Shown: in pieces, positions 1 to 8,282 of the stretch
Position numbering within the stretch: position 1 is the stretch's first letter
Layout of the letters: each line of letters opens with the position of its first letter
Source: Brevipalpus yothersi
Taxonomy: Eukaryota > Arthropoda > Arachnida > Trombidiformes > Tenuipalpidae
Direction: 5' to 3'
NCBI GenBank assembly: GCA_003956705.1
Contig: QZCP01000537.1
Coordinates: forward strand, 1-19,758
Length of the DNA stretch: 19,758 bases
The notes under the pieces: model-generated
Seen by the model: the letters and a program-made list of their open reading frames with translations, nothing else
What the model was told of the DNA's origin: nothing
The model's database searches: none
Program-made: the position numbers and the translations under genes

Positions 1-340
1 TTTCATAATGTGTTCAGAGCGATTCCCAGAGATAGGGCATTTTTGCCGGAAAAGTGATTTTTCCGGATTGTAGATTTGACCAATGATTTTATCTCATTTT
101 TCATGATATCAACAAGCATGACTTAGTGTCTCTTCTTGGAAAAACTAAGTTTCAAGCTGATCGAATGAGTTTCAGGTTTTTTATGGCCTGACCTGTGTTT
201 GGAACGTTACCGCCCATATCTCGAGAACGAAACGTTCCACAGGGCTAAATGTAGCACCTTCGTGTTTCTCATTGAGAGATAAATAAGAAAAAATAGGTTT
301 CAGATAAATCCGATCTAGGGCCGGAATGACTCCTGCTCTT
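1..340 (+). repeat. Dispersed repeat R1, diverged copy a
   Basis: This segment aligns collinearly with 12532-12870, although with many substitutions. Shared landmarks include TTTCATAATGTGT at the start, a block containing GAACGTTA, ATATC and CGAGAACGA, the string TAGCACC, and AATAGGTTTCA followed by ATAAATCC. It is the oldest-looking of three copies; the other two are at 12532-12961 (plus) and 18728-19159 (minus). It has no coding potential. It probably continues left of the window. Confidence 0.75.
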
Positions 341-756
341 CATTGGGAAATTGAGAAAATAAGTCAACAAAAAGTTTACTAGTAATGCTCTCAAGTTGGT
401 TCACACGAATTTTCGACACATAGAAAAGATTGTCTTGCTGGCCAGACAATAGTTTACAAATGAACTAAATGGATTCTGATACCTTCTATGAGGCCTTGCT
501 CAGAGGTGGAAAATTTTCTAGGCTCCCAACATGAAATTTCCATAAAATTACGTTTGGTGGATCGCGATGAGAATATCACTCCAAACATTCGATACGAATA
601 AACGGTTACCGATGAAAATAAAACCTACTGTTCATCCATCACTTACCGGAGAATTGAGACTCTATTGGAATGCAATGAGTTGTTCAGTTCGAGTTGTAGA
701 ATTCAGACTCTCGATAGATGAAGCTGCAGCTTTCACATTTTTTTCCGGCAAAGGCG
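341..756. other. Unassigned intergenic DNA
   Basis: I see no recognisable gene, RNA or repeat copy here. The open frame 567-773 is short and has no domain-like composition. The stretch lies between repeat R1 and a candidate secreted-peptide ORF and may contain that ORF's promoter, but no clear TATA or initiator could be picked out. Confidence 0.4.
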
Positions 757-936
757 ATGCTGGGTATTTGTGAGTTGCTTCTCTTCTTTTTCCATTTCTG
801 GGGCTTAATGTGTAGCATTGATCATCGATTCAAGACCACATCAGAGGAAATGATATCCTTATTTTTCAAGGATAATTGCAATTTTTCACAGTTAAAAGGC
901 ACAGTCTTGAAACATATGAAAGATTTCATCGGATAA
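757..936 (+). CDS. Candidate small secreted peptide (59 aa)
   Basis: From the ATG at 757 the frame encodes 59 residues and ends at TAA 934-936. Residues 1-20 (MLGICELLLFFFHFWGLMCS) look like a signal peptide with a hydrophobic core and a small-residue end. The remainder is polar and charged, with cysteine in DNCNF, and ends KHMKDFIG. An upstream in-frame ATG at 718 would add 13 residues and bury the hydrophobic core, so 757 fits a secreted product better. I do not recognise the family. There is no clear poly(A) signal and no intron evidence, so it could be a chance ORF. It is listed because other signal-peptide-like starts occur in this window. Confidence 0.3.
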   Translation: MLGICELLLFFFHFWGLMCSIDHRFKTTSEEMISLFFKDNCNFSQLKGTVLKHMKDFIG

Positions 937-964
937 TCTGGATCATACAAATCTTTACAAGATA

Positions 965-1012
965 CTAGTGGAAAGGGCCGGTTATACCGGCCTAAACCTA
1001 GATAGGCAAAAC
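965..1012 (-). mobile_element. Helitron-type 3' terminus, copy 1
   Basis: Read on the minus strand, this is a 7-bp stem GGCCGGT/ACCGGCC with a 3-nt loop, then CTTTCCA, then CTAG, followed by a host T. A GC-rich hairpin just inside a CTRR terminus flanked by T is the diagnostic 3' end of Helitron rolling-circle transposons. A second copy with the same order of parts is at 19491-19535. The element body would extend to higher coordinates (through the CT tract and perhaps the 1321-1369 inverted repeat), but the 5' TC end could not be placed. No Rep/helicase frame is present, so this is a non-autonomous or truncated copy. Confidence 0.6.
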
Positions 1013-1028
1013 TCAACGGATTACCTGA

Positions 1029-1075
1029 TATCTCTCTGTTTCTCTTTCTTTCTCTCTCTTCCGCTGTTTTTTGTT

Positions 1076-1118
<43 letters not shown>

Positions 1119-1310
1119 TAGTCTATCTTTCTCAGTCTCTTTCTCTGTGTCTCTCTTCCTTTCTCTCTCAGCCTCTTCCTCTTTCTCAGTCTCTTTCTCT
1201 CTTTCTCTCTCTTAGTCTCTTTCTCTCTTTCTCTCTCTTAGTCTCTTTCTCTCTTTCTCTCTCTTAGTCTCTCTCTCTCTCTTTCTCTTTCTCGGTCTCT
1301 CTCTCTGTTC
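1029..1310 (+). repeat. Imperfect CT microsatellite (about 280 bp)
   Basis: Nearly pure pyrimidine sequence made of (CT)n runs interrupted by TTTCT and by repeated CTCTTAGTCTCTTT blocks. The blocks at roughly 1210-1270 recur about every 28 bases, so the tract has a secondary tandem period. The reading frame across it (mostly Ser/Leu) is a low-complexity artefact. It lies directly inside the Helitron terminus at 965; internal microsatellites are known in some Helitron-like elements. Confidence 0.9.
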
Positions 1311-1320
1311 ATCGAATCCT

Positions 1321-1369
1321 GCCGCAGTGAGGTTAGCGTTGCGATTTCGTTAGTGGACCTCACTGCGGC
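1321..1369. repeat. Perfect 13-bp inverted repeat (stem-loop)
   Basis: GCCGCAGTGAGGT at 1321-1333 is perfectly complementary to ACCTCACTGCGGC at 1357-1369, with a 23-nt spacer. It is much more GC-rich than its surroundings and sits at the far edge of the CT tract from the Helitron terminus. It could be a sub-terminal stem of the same element or a protein-binding palindrome. A rho-independent terminator is not expected in this eukaryotic context. Confidence 0.75.
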
Positions 1370-1775
1370 GCCGTATTATTATCTTTATAATTTTTCTTTA
1401 AATGACAAGATAAACTGTGCCCCGATTCCCAATTAGTTGGAATAATTTTGGTCTGTGTAGTCCATAGATTGATGTTGAAGGCATTGAGATCCTTCACTAT
1501 GGAGATTTTGTACTTGAATGGAGTTTTGGGAATTTTTCAAAAGACTTGCGACCAGAATCAAGAACTCCATCACCCAAATCAAATGGATTTAAATTCTGTT
1601 TGATCATCAAGTTGCCAACCGGAATGGAGGCATAAAATTCGGAAAATTTGACAAATTATCAGTTTATTCATGACTTCTCTGGGGAGATAAACTTGTATTT
1701 GGTAACCTGAAGTGATTTCCACCCCTGATTAACCTAGGCCTAATTTTCTTGACCATGAATTGATAAAATAAAATC
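1370..1775. other. Unassigned intergenic DNA
   Basis: AT-rich sequence with no recognisable gene or repeat copy and only short frames. A polypyrimidine string TCTTCCGCTGTTTTTTGTTC near 1058-1077 recurs almost exactly at about 1809-1827, inside the next candidate ORF, so a small local duplication spans this stretch. Confidence 0.4.
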
Positions 1776-1946
1776 ATGGATAGGACAATTCTCTTCTCAG
1801 CCCTCTTCTCTTCCGCTGTTTTTGTTCAGCCTCTCAGTATCAGCCACATGAGTCATCACCTTCCTTCTTGGTTTCATCTCATTGTATCAAATATTATTAG
1901 GGGATCTATTCAATCTGAGAGGGAGCACTTCCGATATGGAAAATAG
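1776..1946 (+). CDS. Candidate small secreted peptide (56 aa)
   Basis: ATG 1776 to TAG 1944-1946 gives 56 residues. The N-terminus MDRTILFSALFSSAVFVQPL has a short polar start and a hydrophobic core like a signal peptide. The rest is rich in His and Ser and then charged (SERE, EHFRYGK). The first 20 residues resemble those of the spliced gene at 2233 (LFS, then T/A, then a hydrophobic run ending LS), which may reflect common descent or only shared composition. The pyrimidine-rich segment encoding the core is partly duplicated at about 1058, so the reading frame may be a by-product of low-complexity sequence. No splice sites or poly(A) signal are evident. Confidence 0.3.
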   Translation: MDRTILFSALFSSAVFVQPLSISHMSHHLPSWFHLIVSNIIRGSIQSEREHFRYGK

Positions 1947-2039
1947 GTACTGCCCCTATTTTCATGATCAATAGATTCAGTGGAGATCATATGACAATTG
2001 CGGACAGCCTACAACGCATGCAGAGAGATTTAAAGGGTG

Positions 2040-2077
2040 TATATAAGACGAAAGCACAACTATCATCATTTCATTGG
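2040..2077 (+). promoter_or_regulatory. TATA box and initiator of the spliced secreted-protein gene
   Basis: TATATAAG at 2040-2047 is followed 33 nt later by TCATTG at 2071-2076, which fits the arthropod initiator TCAKT with the A at 2073 as +1. This spacing is as expected for a TATA/Inr pair. It predicts a 5' UTR of about 160 nt before the ATG at 2233. Confidence 0.45.
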
Positions 2078-2232
2078 TATCTATCGCTTTACAATCTGTT
2101 TGAACTGCATCATCACGCTGTAATAATTCAGAGAGGATTAGGGCCTTCATAGTGGAAAGTGTCAAGCAATCATCATTTTTTTGGAAGCCATTGAATTGAA
2201 ATTCGTGTGGGCAACATCTCCATCAGATAATA

Positions 2233-2666
2233 ATGACTATATGTCGAGTTGTTCTCTTCTCTACAATTTTCGGTAAGATCTTTGACTTGTCTTAGCCTGA
2301 AGTATATATTTTTATCATTTGAAAACGAATCTCGAATTCTCTCTAGTGACTGCTTTGTCTTTCGGAGACTATTTACGAGTGAGTCGTGATGGGATGCTCA
2401 AAACGCTGAGAAAATTCGATAATCATTTACTATCAAAACTGAAAGCTTTAGGAGATTCTTTCCAAGGGAATCCTGACAAAATCAAAACAATCAGGGAGAA
2501 ACATCTCAATGCTAGACAGAGAGTTGAGGAATACATGATCACCCTCAGCAACTTCGATGTGAAACAAGACTCAAGCTCGGGGACGGCAGAGATGCGACGG
2601 CTCTGGGATGAGGCATTCGCTCTTGCTCAAGACTTCAATTATGGAGACAGGATGAAGTTTTTTTGA
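2233..2666 (+). CDS. Two-exon gene for a small secreted helical protein (119 aa)
   Basis: Exon 1 is 2233-2272 (ATG start), a 74-bp intron runs 2273-2346, and exon 2 is 2347-2666 (TGA). The donor is G|GTAAGA and the acceptor TTCTCTCTAG|T. Splicing in phase 1 joins the signal-peptide start MTICRVVLFSTIFVTALSFG to the long exon-2 frame without altering it. The mature part of about 99 residues is charged and predicted helical (LRKFDNHLLSKLKALGDSFQ, then REKHLNARQRVEEYM), followed by a short acidic/Ser linker and RRLWDEAFALAQDF, ending DRMKFF. It has no cysteine and no membrane helix. The protein is probably secreted. I do not recognise the family. Promoter and poly(A) signals flank it at plausible distances and no lesion is seen, so it is the best intact host gene in the window. 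Without splicing, exon 2 has no ATG at its head, which supports the intron model. Confidence 0.72.
2273..2346 (+). other. 74-bp spliceosomal intron
   Basis: The intron begins GTAAGATC and ends in the pyrimidine-rich TTCTCTCTAG. A stop codon (TGA 2298-2300) in the exon-2 frame lies within it, so removal is needed to connect the signal peptide to the rest of the protein. Confidence 0.7.
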
Positions 2667-2780
2667 TGATTCAACATTGAAAATCAGGGGCTGGTATTGA
2701 CTTGCTCATTGTATTCCCATTTGGATGCTCTCGGGATGAGGAACTTTGAGTAAACTATTGAGATTGAACTTCAGCTACTC

Positions 2781-2799
2781 AATAAATTGACCTAATAAA
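2781..2799 (+). terminator. Tandem AATAAA poly(A) signals
   Basis: AATAAA occurs at 2781-2786 and again at 2794-2799, about 115-130 nt after the stop codon of the spliced gene. This is a plausible cleavage and polyadenylation region. Confidence 0.55.
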
Positions 2800-3180
2800 T
2801 TGAATTTTATAATTGATGTCAAAGTCCTCATCTATATTGAATCTCTTGAGACTGTGTCTTGAATTTTTCGAACATCATGGAAGGATGAGACAACAATTCT
2901 CCAAATACCGTTTTGACACATGACAGCCTAGAACTTGCATGAAGCAAAGAAAACAGCTCACTATTAGTGACCTAGAGGTTAGCCTAACAAACTGGATCAG
3001 CTGCCGATATTTATTAACTCTCCTCGAGATTAAATTCACTCTCTAGAAGCTAGAACTATAGCACAGTTGGATATTACATTCAACATTATGAAGTTCCAAT
3101 CTCAGCACATGTCTCTTTAGTGTGCTTTAATTCCAATTTTGTGAAGCAAAAATGTACTGTGGAGTCAATATGAATCGAAA
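2800..3180. other. Unassigned intergenic DNA
   Basis: No gene, RNA or recognisable repeat copy seen. Frames are short and the composition is AT-rich. Confidence 0.4.
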
Positions 3181-3181
3181 T

Positions 3182-3574
3182 AATCTCATCGAGGAATTAT
3201 CAGAGGATTGAGGCTACCGTTGTTTGTATCTGATCCTCAGTGAGGCTCTTGATCTCTGGTTTGGACCCCGTTATGTATCCTGATAATAGATCTGATTGTC
3301 TTGAGATGCTTGACGAATAAACTTCACGCATTTCCTCCGAATGTCATCGAAAACTCTATGAAAGATCTATCCTGAGCACTCTCCACAGGTACCTCAGTGT
3401 CTGGGCCACAGGACATCCATGCGTTGCGGAAGCTTCCGCTATTTTGGACTTCTGTTGATCCGAAAACCTCGAAGCCATTTTCAAACGGAAACTATCCCAA
3501 TGATTCACCAAAGATACCAAATGAAACACAAATGACCAATGGAACCAAATACCAAATGGACCAAACGATACCAA
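3182..3574 (-). other. Possible degraded coding region, unassigned
   Basis: On the minus strand one frame is open from 3574 to about 3182 except for TAG and TGA stops close together near 3345-3356. It includes the charged segment SDQQKSKIAEASATHG and, after the stops, REVYSSSISRQ and IKSLTEDQIQTTVA. Both other minus frames are also open in parts, so assignment is ambiguous. No family is recognised. It could be an old pseudogene or chance openness, helped by the simple repeat at its upstream end. Confidence 0.2.
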
Positions 3575-3595
3575 TGATAGACCAACAAATAATGA
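3510..3595 (+). repeat. Degenerate short tandem repeat (ACCAAATG-like)
   Basis: Strings such as TACCAAATGAAAC, GACCAATGGAACC, TACCAAATGGACC and TACCAATGATAGACC recur every 12-16 bases. This makes a degenerate minisatellite that explains the Asn/Met/Thr-rich plus-strand frame here. Confidence 0.6.
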
Positions 3596-3860
3596 TTGAA
3601 CGGAGAAACGAAGACTCCGATAACTCCAATGGCAAGAGGAAAGCTTGCTGAATACTTGAAATCAATCAATGCACTTGGAAACTAAACAATCACTCATCTG
3701 GTAAGTAATGTTTCTGGCATCACAACCGGTTGGATTGGAAAACCCATGTAAAGTCCATGGAGACTTCGACTGCTAATATTTTCATTATTCTCGGAGAAAT
3801 TCCATGAAATACTGGCTACAATGATGGGTTCTCATGATACTGGTAGTATCCAATCAAAAA

Positions 3861-4288
3861 AATTCGGTTATCATCATTTTTTGGAAGTTATATCGTTTCT
3901 CATGTTGGCCACCATCCAGATTTACGTCAACACCATTTTGAGTTATGTTAGCACCATCTAATAGGCTTCCGACGTTGAAAAATGGTATAGCATAAATTTT
4001 TCATCTCTTATCTTATCGCTTCCGGACTAAATTTTTTAAATGTGATTTTCTATGAAAATTCCAAAAATATCATCATATTGTAAGAATTTCGCTCACCAGC
4101 CGAGATATCTCAAATTTAAACTTCGGACCCTGTTATCCAGCCTGAAAATTTATTGGACTCCCTCAACACTAATGGAGAACAAAACTTACACATTTTACTG
4201 TGCAATATCGAGAAAATTTTCAGAATTTTCGAAGATTCCTGAGATATCAGCATTTGAAATTCGTCTTATTACTCTGAAACACCCTGTA
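3861..4288 (+). mobile_element. MITE-like repeat A with a mariner-type right end
   Basis: This segment aligns with 12985-13320 over almost its whole length, with shared blocks TTTTTTGGAAGTTATATCG, GTTAGCACCATC, ACCAGCCGAGATATC and CCCTGTTATCCA. Both end ATTACTCTG, five bases, then CCCTGTA at a TA dinucleotide (here 4287-4288). The last 30 bases closely match the right terminus of the mariner element at 8674-11117, whereas the interiors differ. It has no coding capacity, and no matching left terminus is evident, so it may be a one-ended or solo-end copy. Confidence 0.65.
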
Positions 4289-4435
4289 TTCACCAAAGCT
4301 CCCTCGAGAAATATCTCCAGAAATTTAGAGGTGGAATAAATATTCACTAGGTTTGTACCCGAGGAGGAGTGATGGATATTGTTAGGAGTTCAGTCACAAA
4401 CCATAGAATATTGGTCAATAATACAGTTTCGGAAA

Positions 4436-4506
4436 ATGAGTTTGGGCTATGTTCTATATCTTTGCGCATTTCAAGTGAAATCAGTTGATCAAGAAAATCA
4501 ATTCAG
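4436..4506 (+). CDS. Possible first exon of a secreted protein
   Basis: ATG 4436 opens a short frame with a hydrophobic start (MSLGYVLYLCAFQVKSVDQE) that runs into TTCAG|GTATGG, a reasonable splice donor at 4506/4507. No convincing acceptor or second exon can be joined before the Tc1-like transposase at 4643. It is either an orphan exon cut off by the transposon insertion or coincidence. Confidence 0.18.
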
Positions 4507-4642
4507 GTATGGTATGGTATAAAATAGGAGTGATTAAGCATATCAGGTGTTGAAGATTAGCAGTTTGTCCATTACCATTGTTATTAGTGAAAACAAAAAG
4601 TGAATCTGATTTGAATTTTTCACTCTAATTTTCGAACTGAAA

Positions 4643-5561
4643 ATGCCTCGAGCCATTGTTCTGGACACTAGATTGAAAATTATCACAATGTCCAAAGATG
4701 GTTATTTTAATTCAGAAATTGAGAATGAACTGAACATTGGAATCGACACCGTCAAGAGATTGAAAAGTCGTTATGCAAATGAATCAAACTCGGAAACTCA
4801 CTACGCAAACTGTCACAGTTCATCAATTCTAACTGATGAAGATCGAGAGATGATTATTCTCAAATGGATAGAAGATCCATTCATGCCAGCTACGGATATT
4901 CGTCGTGAACTAGATCTTGATTGTACTCCAAGAACGATCAATAATTTTCTGAAGACGGAAGGCATCGAAACTTATCATGCTACAAATAAGCCCAAATTGA
5001 CTGAACGTGATCGTCATCTACGAATTTTGCAAGCTACTATTTGAATGAAATTGGCTGGACAAAGTGTATTTTGCAGATGAATCTTGTTTTTCATCTGAAA
5101 AAAATGGAGTTATATTGGTGAAAAGACCAGAAAATTCTCTTCATGATGAGGCTTTCTGTCACTACATTGACCATTGTCACAGGAAAGTAGTATCAGTTTG
5201 GAGTGCAGCTTGTTATAATGGAGTTTCTACACTTGTGCGAATGGATTCACGCCTGAATCAAGATACTTACGTTGAAATTCTTGATTCTAACGGAGTTGAT
5301 TTTGTACGCCAAAATTTTGGCAGCTTTCAATGCTACTAGATTGATGATAATTGTCCTGCTCATAGAGCATCTTTTGTAGGATCATGGTTTTAGAACTGCA
5401 ATGCCCTTCATGGAATCAATCCCACTCTGTGGAAGATCTCCCCTCATTCTCCTGATCTGAATATCATCAAAAACATTTGGGGTGATACTGAGAGAGAGTT
5501 ACTCTATGATGGAACTAATCCGAATTCCCCTGATCAAATGTTTGAGAAGCTTTCATTCTAG
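4643..5561 (+). pseudogene. Broken Tc1-like (IS630/Tc1/mariner) transposase
   Basis: A cut-and-paste DDE transposase in pieces. 4643-5041 encodes the N-terminal DNA-binding part with two helix-turn-helix-like segments (MPRAIVLDTRLKIITMSKDG onward; TPRTINNFLKTEGI). A frameshift near 5040-5060 leads into VYFADESCF, containing the first catalytic Asp. TAG at 5337-5339 interrupts just before IDDNCPAHRA, which carries the second Asp. A further TAG lies near 5392, and the tail SPDLNIIKNIWGD ends at TAG 5559-5561. In Tc1 relatives this tail normally reads SPDLNPIENLW, so the catalytic Glu is replaced by Lys. The second-to-third catalytic spacing is about 40 residues rather than 34. No terminal inverted repeats were identified. 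It is non-functional by several independent lesions. Confidence 0.85.
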
Positions 5562-5982
5562 TTATTCAAGCTAGTTATGATTTGTCACCGAATTGTTCGA
5601 TACTAACTTGATCTACTCTTATTCTCACGCTTCATATTATAAACTTCATGAGGGGATAGAAAAAAGTACTCGTTCGAGGTGTATGATGATCAAGATCGTC
5701 GATGGTGAAGCGAATATATGAACTATTTTTTTTTATACAGGCTGTAACATAAACATGTCCCACTTTTCATTCCGTCATATTTTCTGACTGCGAAGAGTAA
5801 AAGTCATGGAATTTGGTGAGTATGAAGATGAATGATGAAAATTATCCCTGAAAAAATTTCAGATTAAAATTCCAAGGTTCACTTGGAAAGTAATGAGTTC
5901 AATGTCGAATTGGGTGCTTTGTGGGCTTTTCTCATTTTAATTCGACTGTATCTCAGTAACCGATCGAGATAGAAAATTTGTG

Positions 5983-6041
5983 ATTGCATTTCTGGGGATC
6001 TCGTTTGAAATTCATCAAGAAAAATTATGTTTGATGACTCA
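5983..6041 (+). repeat. Internal inverted repeat, left arm
   Basis: This pairs with 7169-7227 on the opposite strand with about three mismatches over 59 bases. The shared core includes GCATTTCTGGGGATCTCGTT and ATTATGTTTGATGACTCA. Both arms lie inside the TA-flanked element. Confidence 0.8.
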
Positions 6042-7168
6042 TGGCATTAGTTTCAAAAATAGTGTCCTTGACATTGGAGAGATTATCTGAAGTCATTCCT
6101 TTCGAGTAAGAACATGAGAAATTGAATCATTCCGTGGGATAATTGTTACGGAACAGTTCTTCAATGATTATGAGTGAGTTCTTGCTCCTCATGGGGGAGA
6201 TTCTTCCGACACTCTCCCACATGAGCTCCGATGGGAAGAATTTATCAGCTTCAATATCATCAGAAGTACGTCGCTCCCCTTGGAAATTTCACCTTCGAAA
6301 TTGAGATAGGTATCAGTATTCATCCGATTATTCCCATCATAAAATTGGTCACACAGCGAGCTATGAGGATAACCAAGAGGAGAAACCAAGATCAAATCCG
6401 GTCAAGCTCACTGAAATTCGAGATTATCAGGACTGGTCATGAAGATGAGGATACTGGAATTGATGGGATTCAGAAAGAAATTCGATCGAAAATCCTTGAG
6501 CAAGGAGGTATAAAGCTCTCAAGATGATGATTATCAGGGTGATAGCAGTGCATGAGGTAACGTTGCTTCCAAACAAGAAAAAATTCAAGGTTCAAATCCC
6601 GCTAGTTGGAAGAAAAATTCGAGATGAGATGAACATTCAAGTTGGGTTCTTTTGACTGAGAATGATTGATCATACGCGATAAGGATATCAAGTTTTTGAT
6701 CATATGTGTATCGACTAATGACTGATGGTGATGAATCAGTCAAAAAATCCGGAAAAAACCGTGGAATCCTCCAACGGTCTCTATCTGCGAATTTCCTGTG
6801 ATTCAGTTAGACCAAATGCAAATCCGATGGCTATAAATCATGAGCGGCATTTGATCCGAGATTGTGAGTTTTTTCGAGTTTGAGTTGATGAATATGATTA
6901 TGGTGATTTTTTAAAATGACCAGATTTGTTTGAACTGAGATGAATTGAATCAGAGAATGTTCAAAGAATTTTCACACGACATAATTTCAGACCATTAGCT
7001 CAATTGACTAACATGATCATTGATGGACTCAGAGAATTCTCATTAGCTTCTGAATGATCGGATAGTTTCATAAGTCAGATATGGTGCCAAAAAATTGATT
7101 TTTCAGGTTAAGAATTTGCGTCATAGTGAGGATAGCATGGTGAGATTAAATTTTTTTTTCATGATTGA

Positions 7169-7227
7169 TGAGTCATCAAACATAATTCTTATTGATGAAA
7201 TTCAAACGAGATCCCCAGAAATGCAAT
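7169..7227 (-). repeat. Internal inverted repeat, right arm
   Basis: Reverse-complement partner of 5983-6041. High similarity in otherwise dissimilar flanks points to a preserved structural feature or a recent internal duplication. Confidence 0.8.
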
Positions 7228-7487
7228 TGAAAAGAAATATCTCCACAAATCGCTCTTACCCCATAACCAAACTGATAACATAATTAGTCAATCTTATGTT
7301 GAAGATTGCCGAGGAGTTTCAGGCTTTTAAAATGGATCTTTTTTTTGCTATACTGAAAAACGTTCTCTTATCTCGATGGTCAACAAAATGCTCTGACCAC
7401 ATGATGGAATTCACACCACAGCTTGTTTGGATGATGATGAGCATTCTGAGAAAATTCCGAGGCGCTGAATAGTATCATTTTTTAGAT

Positions 7488-7742
7488 ATGAGCAATTCAA
7501 TAGAGCATTGTCTGTGTTATGCATCGATTAGGTCGCTCAAATCAAGACTTTTCAAGTTCAACACACACAGCTCTCAGCCCACGCGAACATGTCATAATCT
7601 CTCTACTGTCCACAGCTTCACAGTACCTAGATCATTGACCTCCGAATATGTTATTGTTATCATTACATTGGTGCTGATTTGTGTCAACTTCGTTAGCAGC
7701 TCAGTTGTTACAGCGTTTGTCTCGAGAATAGTTGCTGAATAA
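7488..7742 (+). CDS. Unrecognised ORF with a C-terminal hydrophobic segment (84 aa)
   Basis: ATG 7488 opens an 84-codon frame inside the long right arm of the TA-flanked element. The first 50 residues are Ser/Thr/His-rich and polar. Residues from about 55 include YVIVIITLVLICVNFVSS, a plausible membrane helix near the C-terminus. There are no recognised motifs, no splice or poly(A) evidence, and similar-length frames occur by chance in this window. Confidence 0.2.
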   Translation: MSNSIEHCLCYASIRSLKSRLFKFNTHSSQPTRTCHNLSTVHSFTVPRSLTSEYVIVIITLVLICVNFVSSSVVTAFVSRIVAE

Positions 7743-7852
7743 TTGTGATTTTCTATGTTTGAGTTGTCTTCTGTTTTGTATGGATTCAAGTGAATTTATT
7801 TTTTGATAGACTTCTGCGTCTCAAACATCCATTCATTATGTTACACCCTGTA

Positions 7853-8282
7853 TAGCCATTTTAGAGCCTAATGGTCGGTTATTATGGTGAATTTCGTTCA
7901 ATGAAGGTGATGATAGAAATATTATAAGGTTTCAACAATTGTCAGACATTCTAGTTCTGTTACTCTATAATTTTCCCCATAATCTTCTAATTTTCGAGAG
8001 AAATAGGCAACTGGATGAAAAACTTTTTTATCGTCTCCTTGTTTCAGAATAGCTCCAATGCCGATCTAACTTGCATCTGTCAGCAAGGTGGATTTTTCAT
8101 TAGGATTGAAAATTTTCAGTTTTGGTTAAGACATTAGAATTTTTTCACTCCATGAAATGCTCCATCACAATTTCGTGTCCCATCAAATTTTGATTCTCTT
8201 TGAGAAGTTCATATAGTGGACTCGATTTTCGGCTAGTATTTTGTATAAACTTTCTATTGAAGTTCATTTTCCCAAGGAGTTG
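7853..8282 (-). pseudogene. Ty3/gypsy retrotransposon RT/RNase H fragment
   Basis: Minus-strand translation shows, in order, the end of the reverse transcriptase thumb (QLLGKMNFNRKFI at 8282 downward, then SPLYELLKEN) and RNase H (NPNEKSTLLTDAS, IGIGAILKQGDDKK, HPVAYFSRKLEDYGENY, VTELECLTIVETL, TKFTIITDH, ALKWL). TDAS carries the first catalytic Asp, and the TDH Asp belongs to the same fold. There are several stops, including TAG at 8066-8068 and 7868-7870, and a frameshift near 8105-8130. It is cut at 7853 by the TA-flanked element, and integrase sequence expected beyond that point is not recognisable across the insertion. It is a dead fragment of a retroelement. Confidence 0.85.

Larger units (their letters stand above)
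5736..7852. mobile_element. TA-flanked 2.1-kb element inserted in a gypsy remnant
   Basis: The left end TACAGGCTGTAACATAA (5736-5752) and the right end TTATGTTACACCCTGTA (7836-7852) are inverted repeats with one mismatch, both at TA, as for Tc1/mariner insertions. The sequence directly right of 7852 is a Ty3/gypsy RNase H frame broken at a Leu codon, which marks the right junction. Internally, 5983-6041 and 7169-7227 are inverted copies with about 56 of 59 matches. No transposase frame is recognisable inside, so it appears non-autonomous. The right arm is about 380 bp longer than the left, suggesting a later insertion around 7250-7830. Confidence 0.6.

Noticed and set aside
968..1267. Plus-strand 99-residue frame of mostly Ser and Leu
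   Set aside because: It is the translation of the CT microsatellite and has no gene features.
1964..2165. Overlapping short frames on both strands
   Set aside because: They overlap the TATA/Inr and 5' UTR of the spliced gene and show no domain-like composition.
3356..3392. GT...AG segment on the minus strand that would bridge two open frames
   Set aside because: At 37 bp it is too short for a credible intron and neither exon is recognisable.
6231..6527. 98-residue plus-strand frame inside the TA-flanked element
   Set aside because: Ile/Arg/Lys/Asp-rich with no recognisable motif; another ATG frame overlaps it and there is no splice or poly(A) support.
6540..6605. B-box-like GGTTCAAATCC with an A-box-like string about 45 bases upstream
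   Set aside because: The putative T stem does not pair and no acceptor stem forms, so a tRNA or SINE call is not supported.
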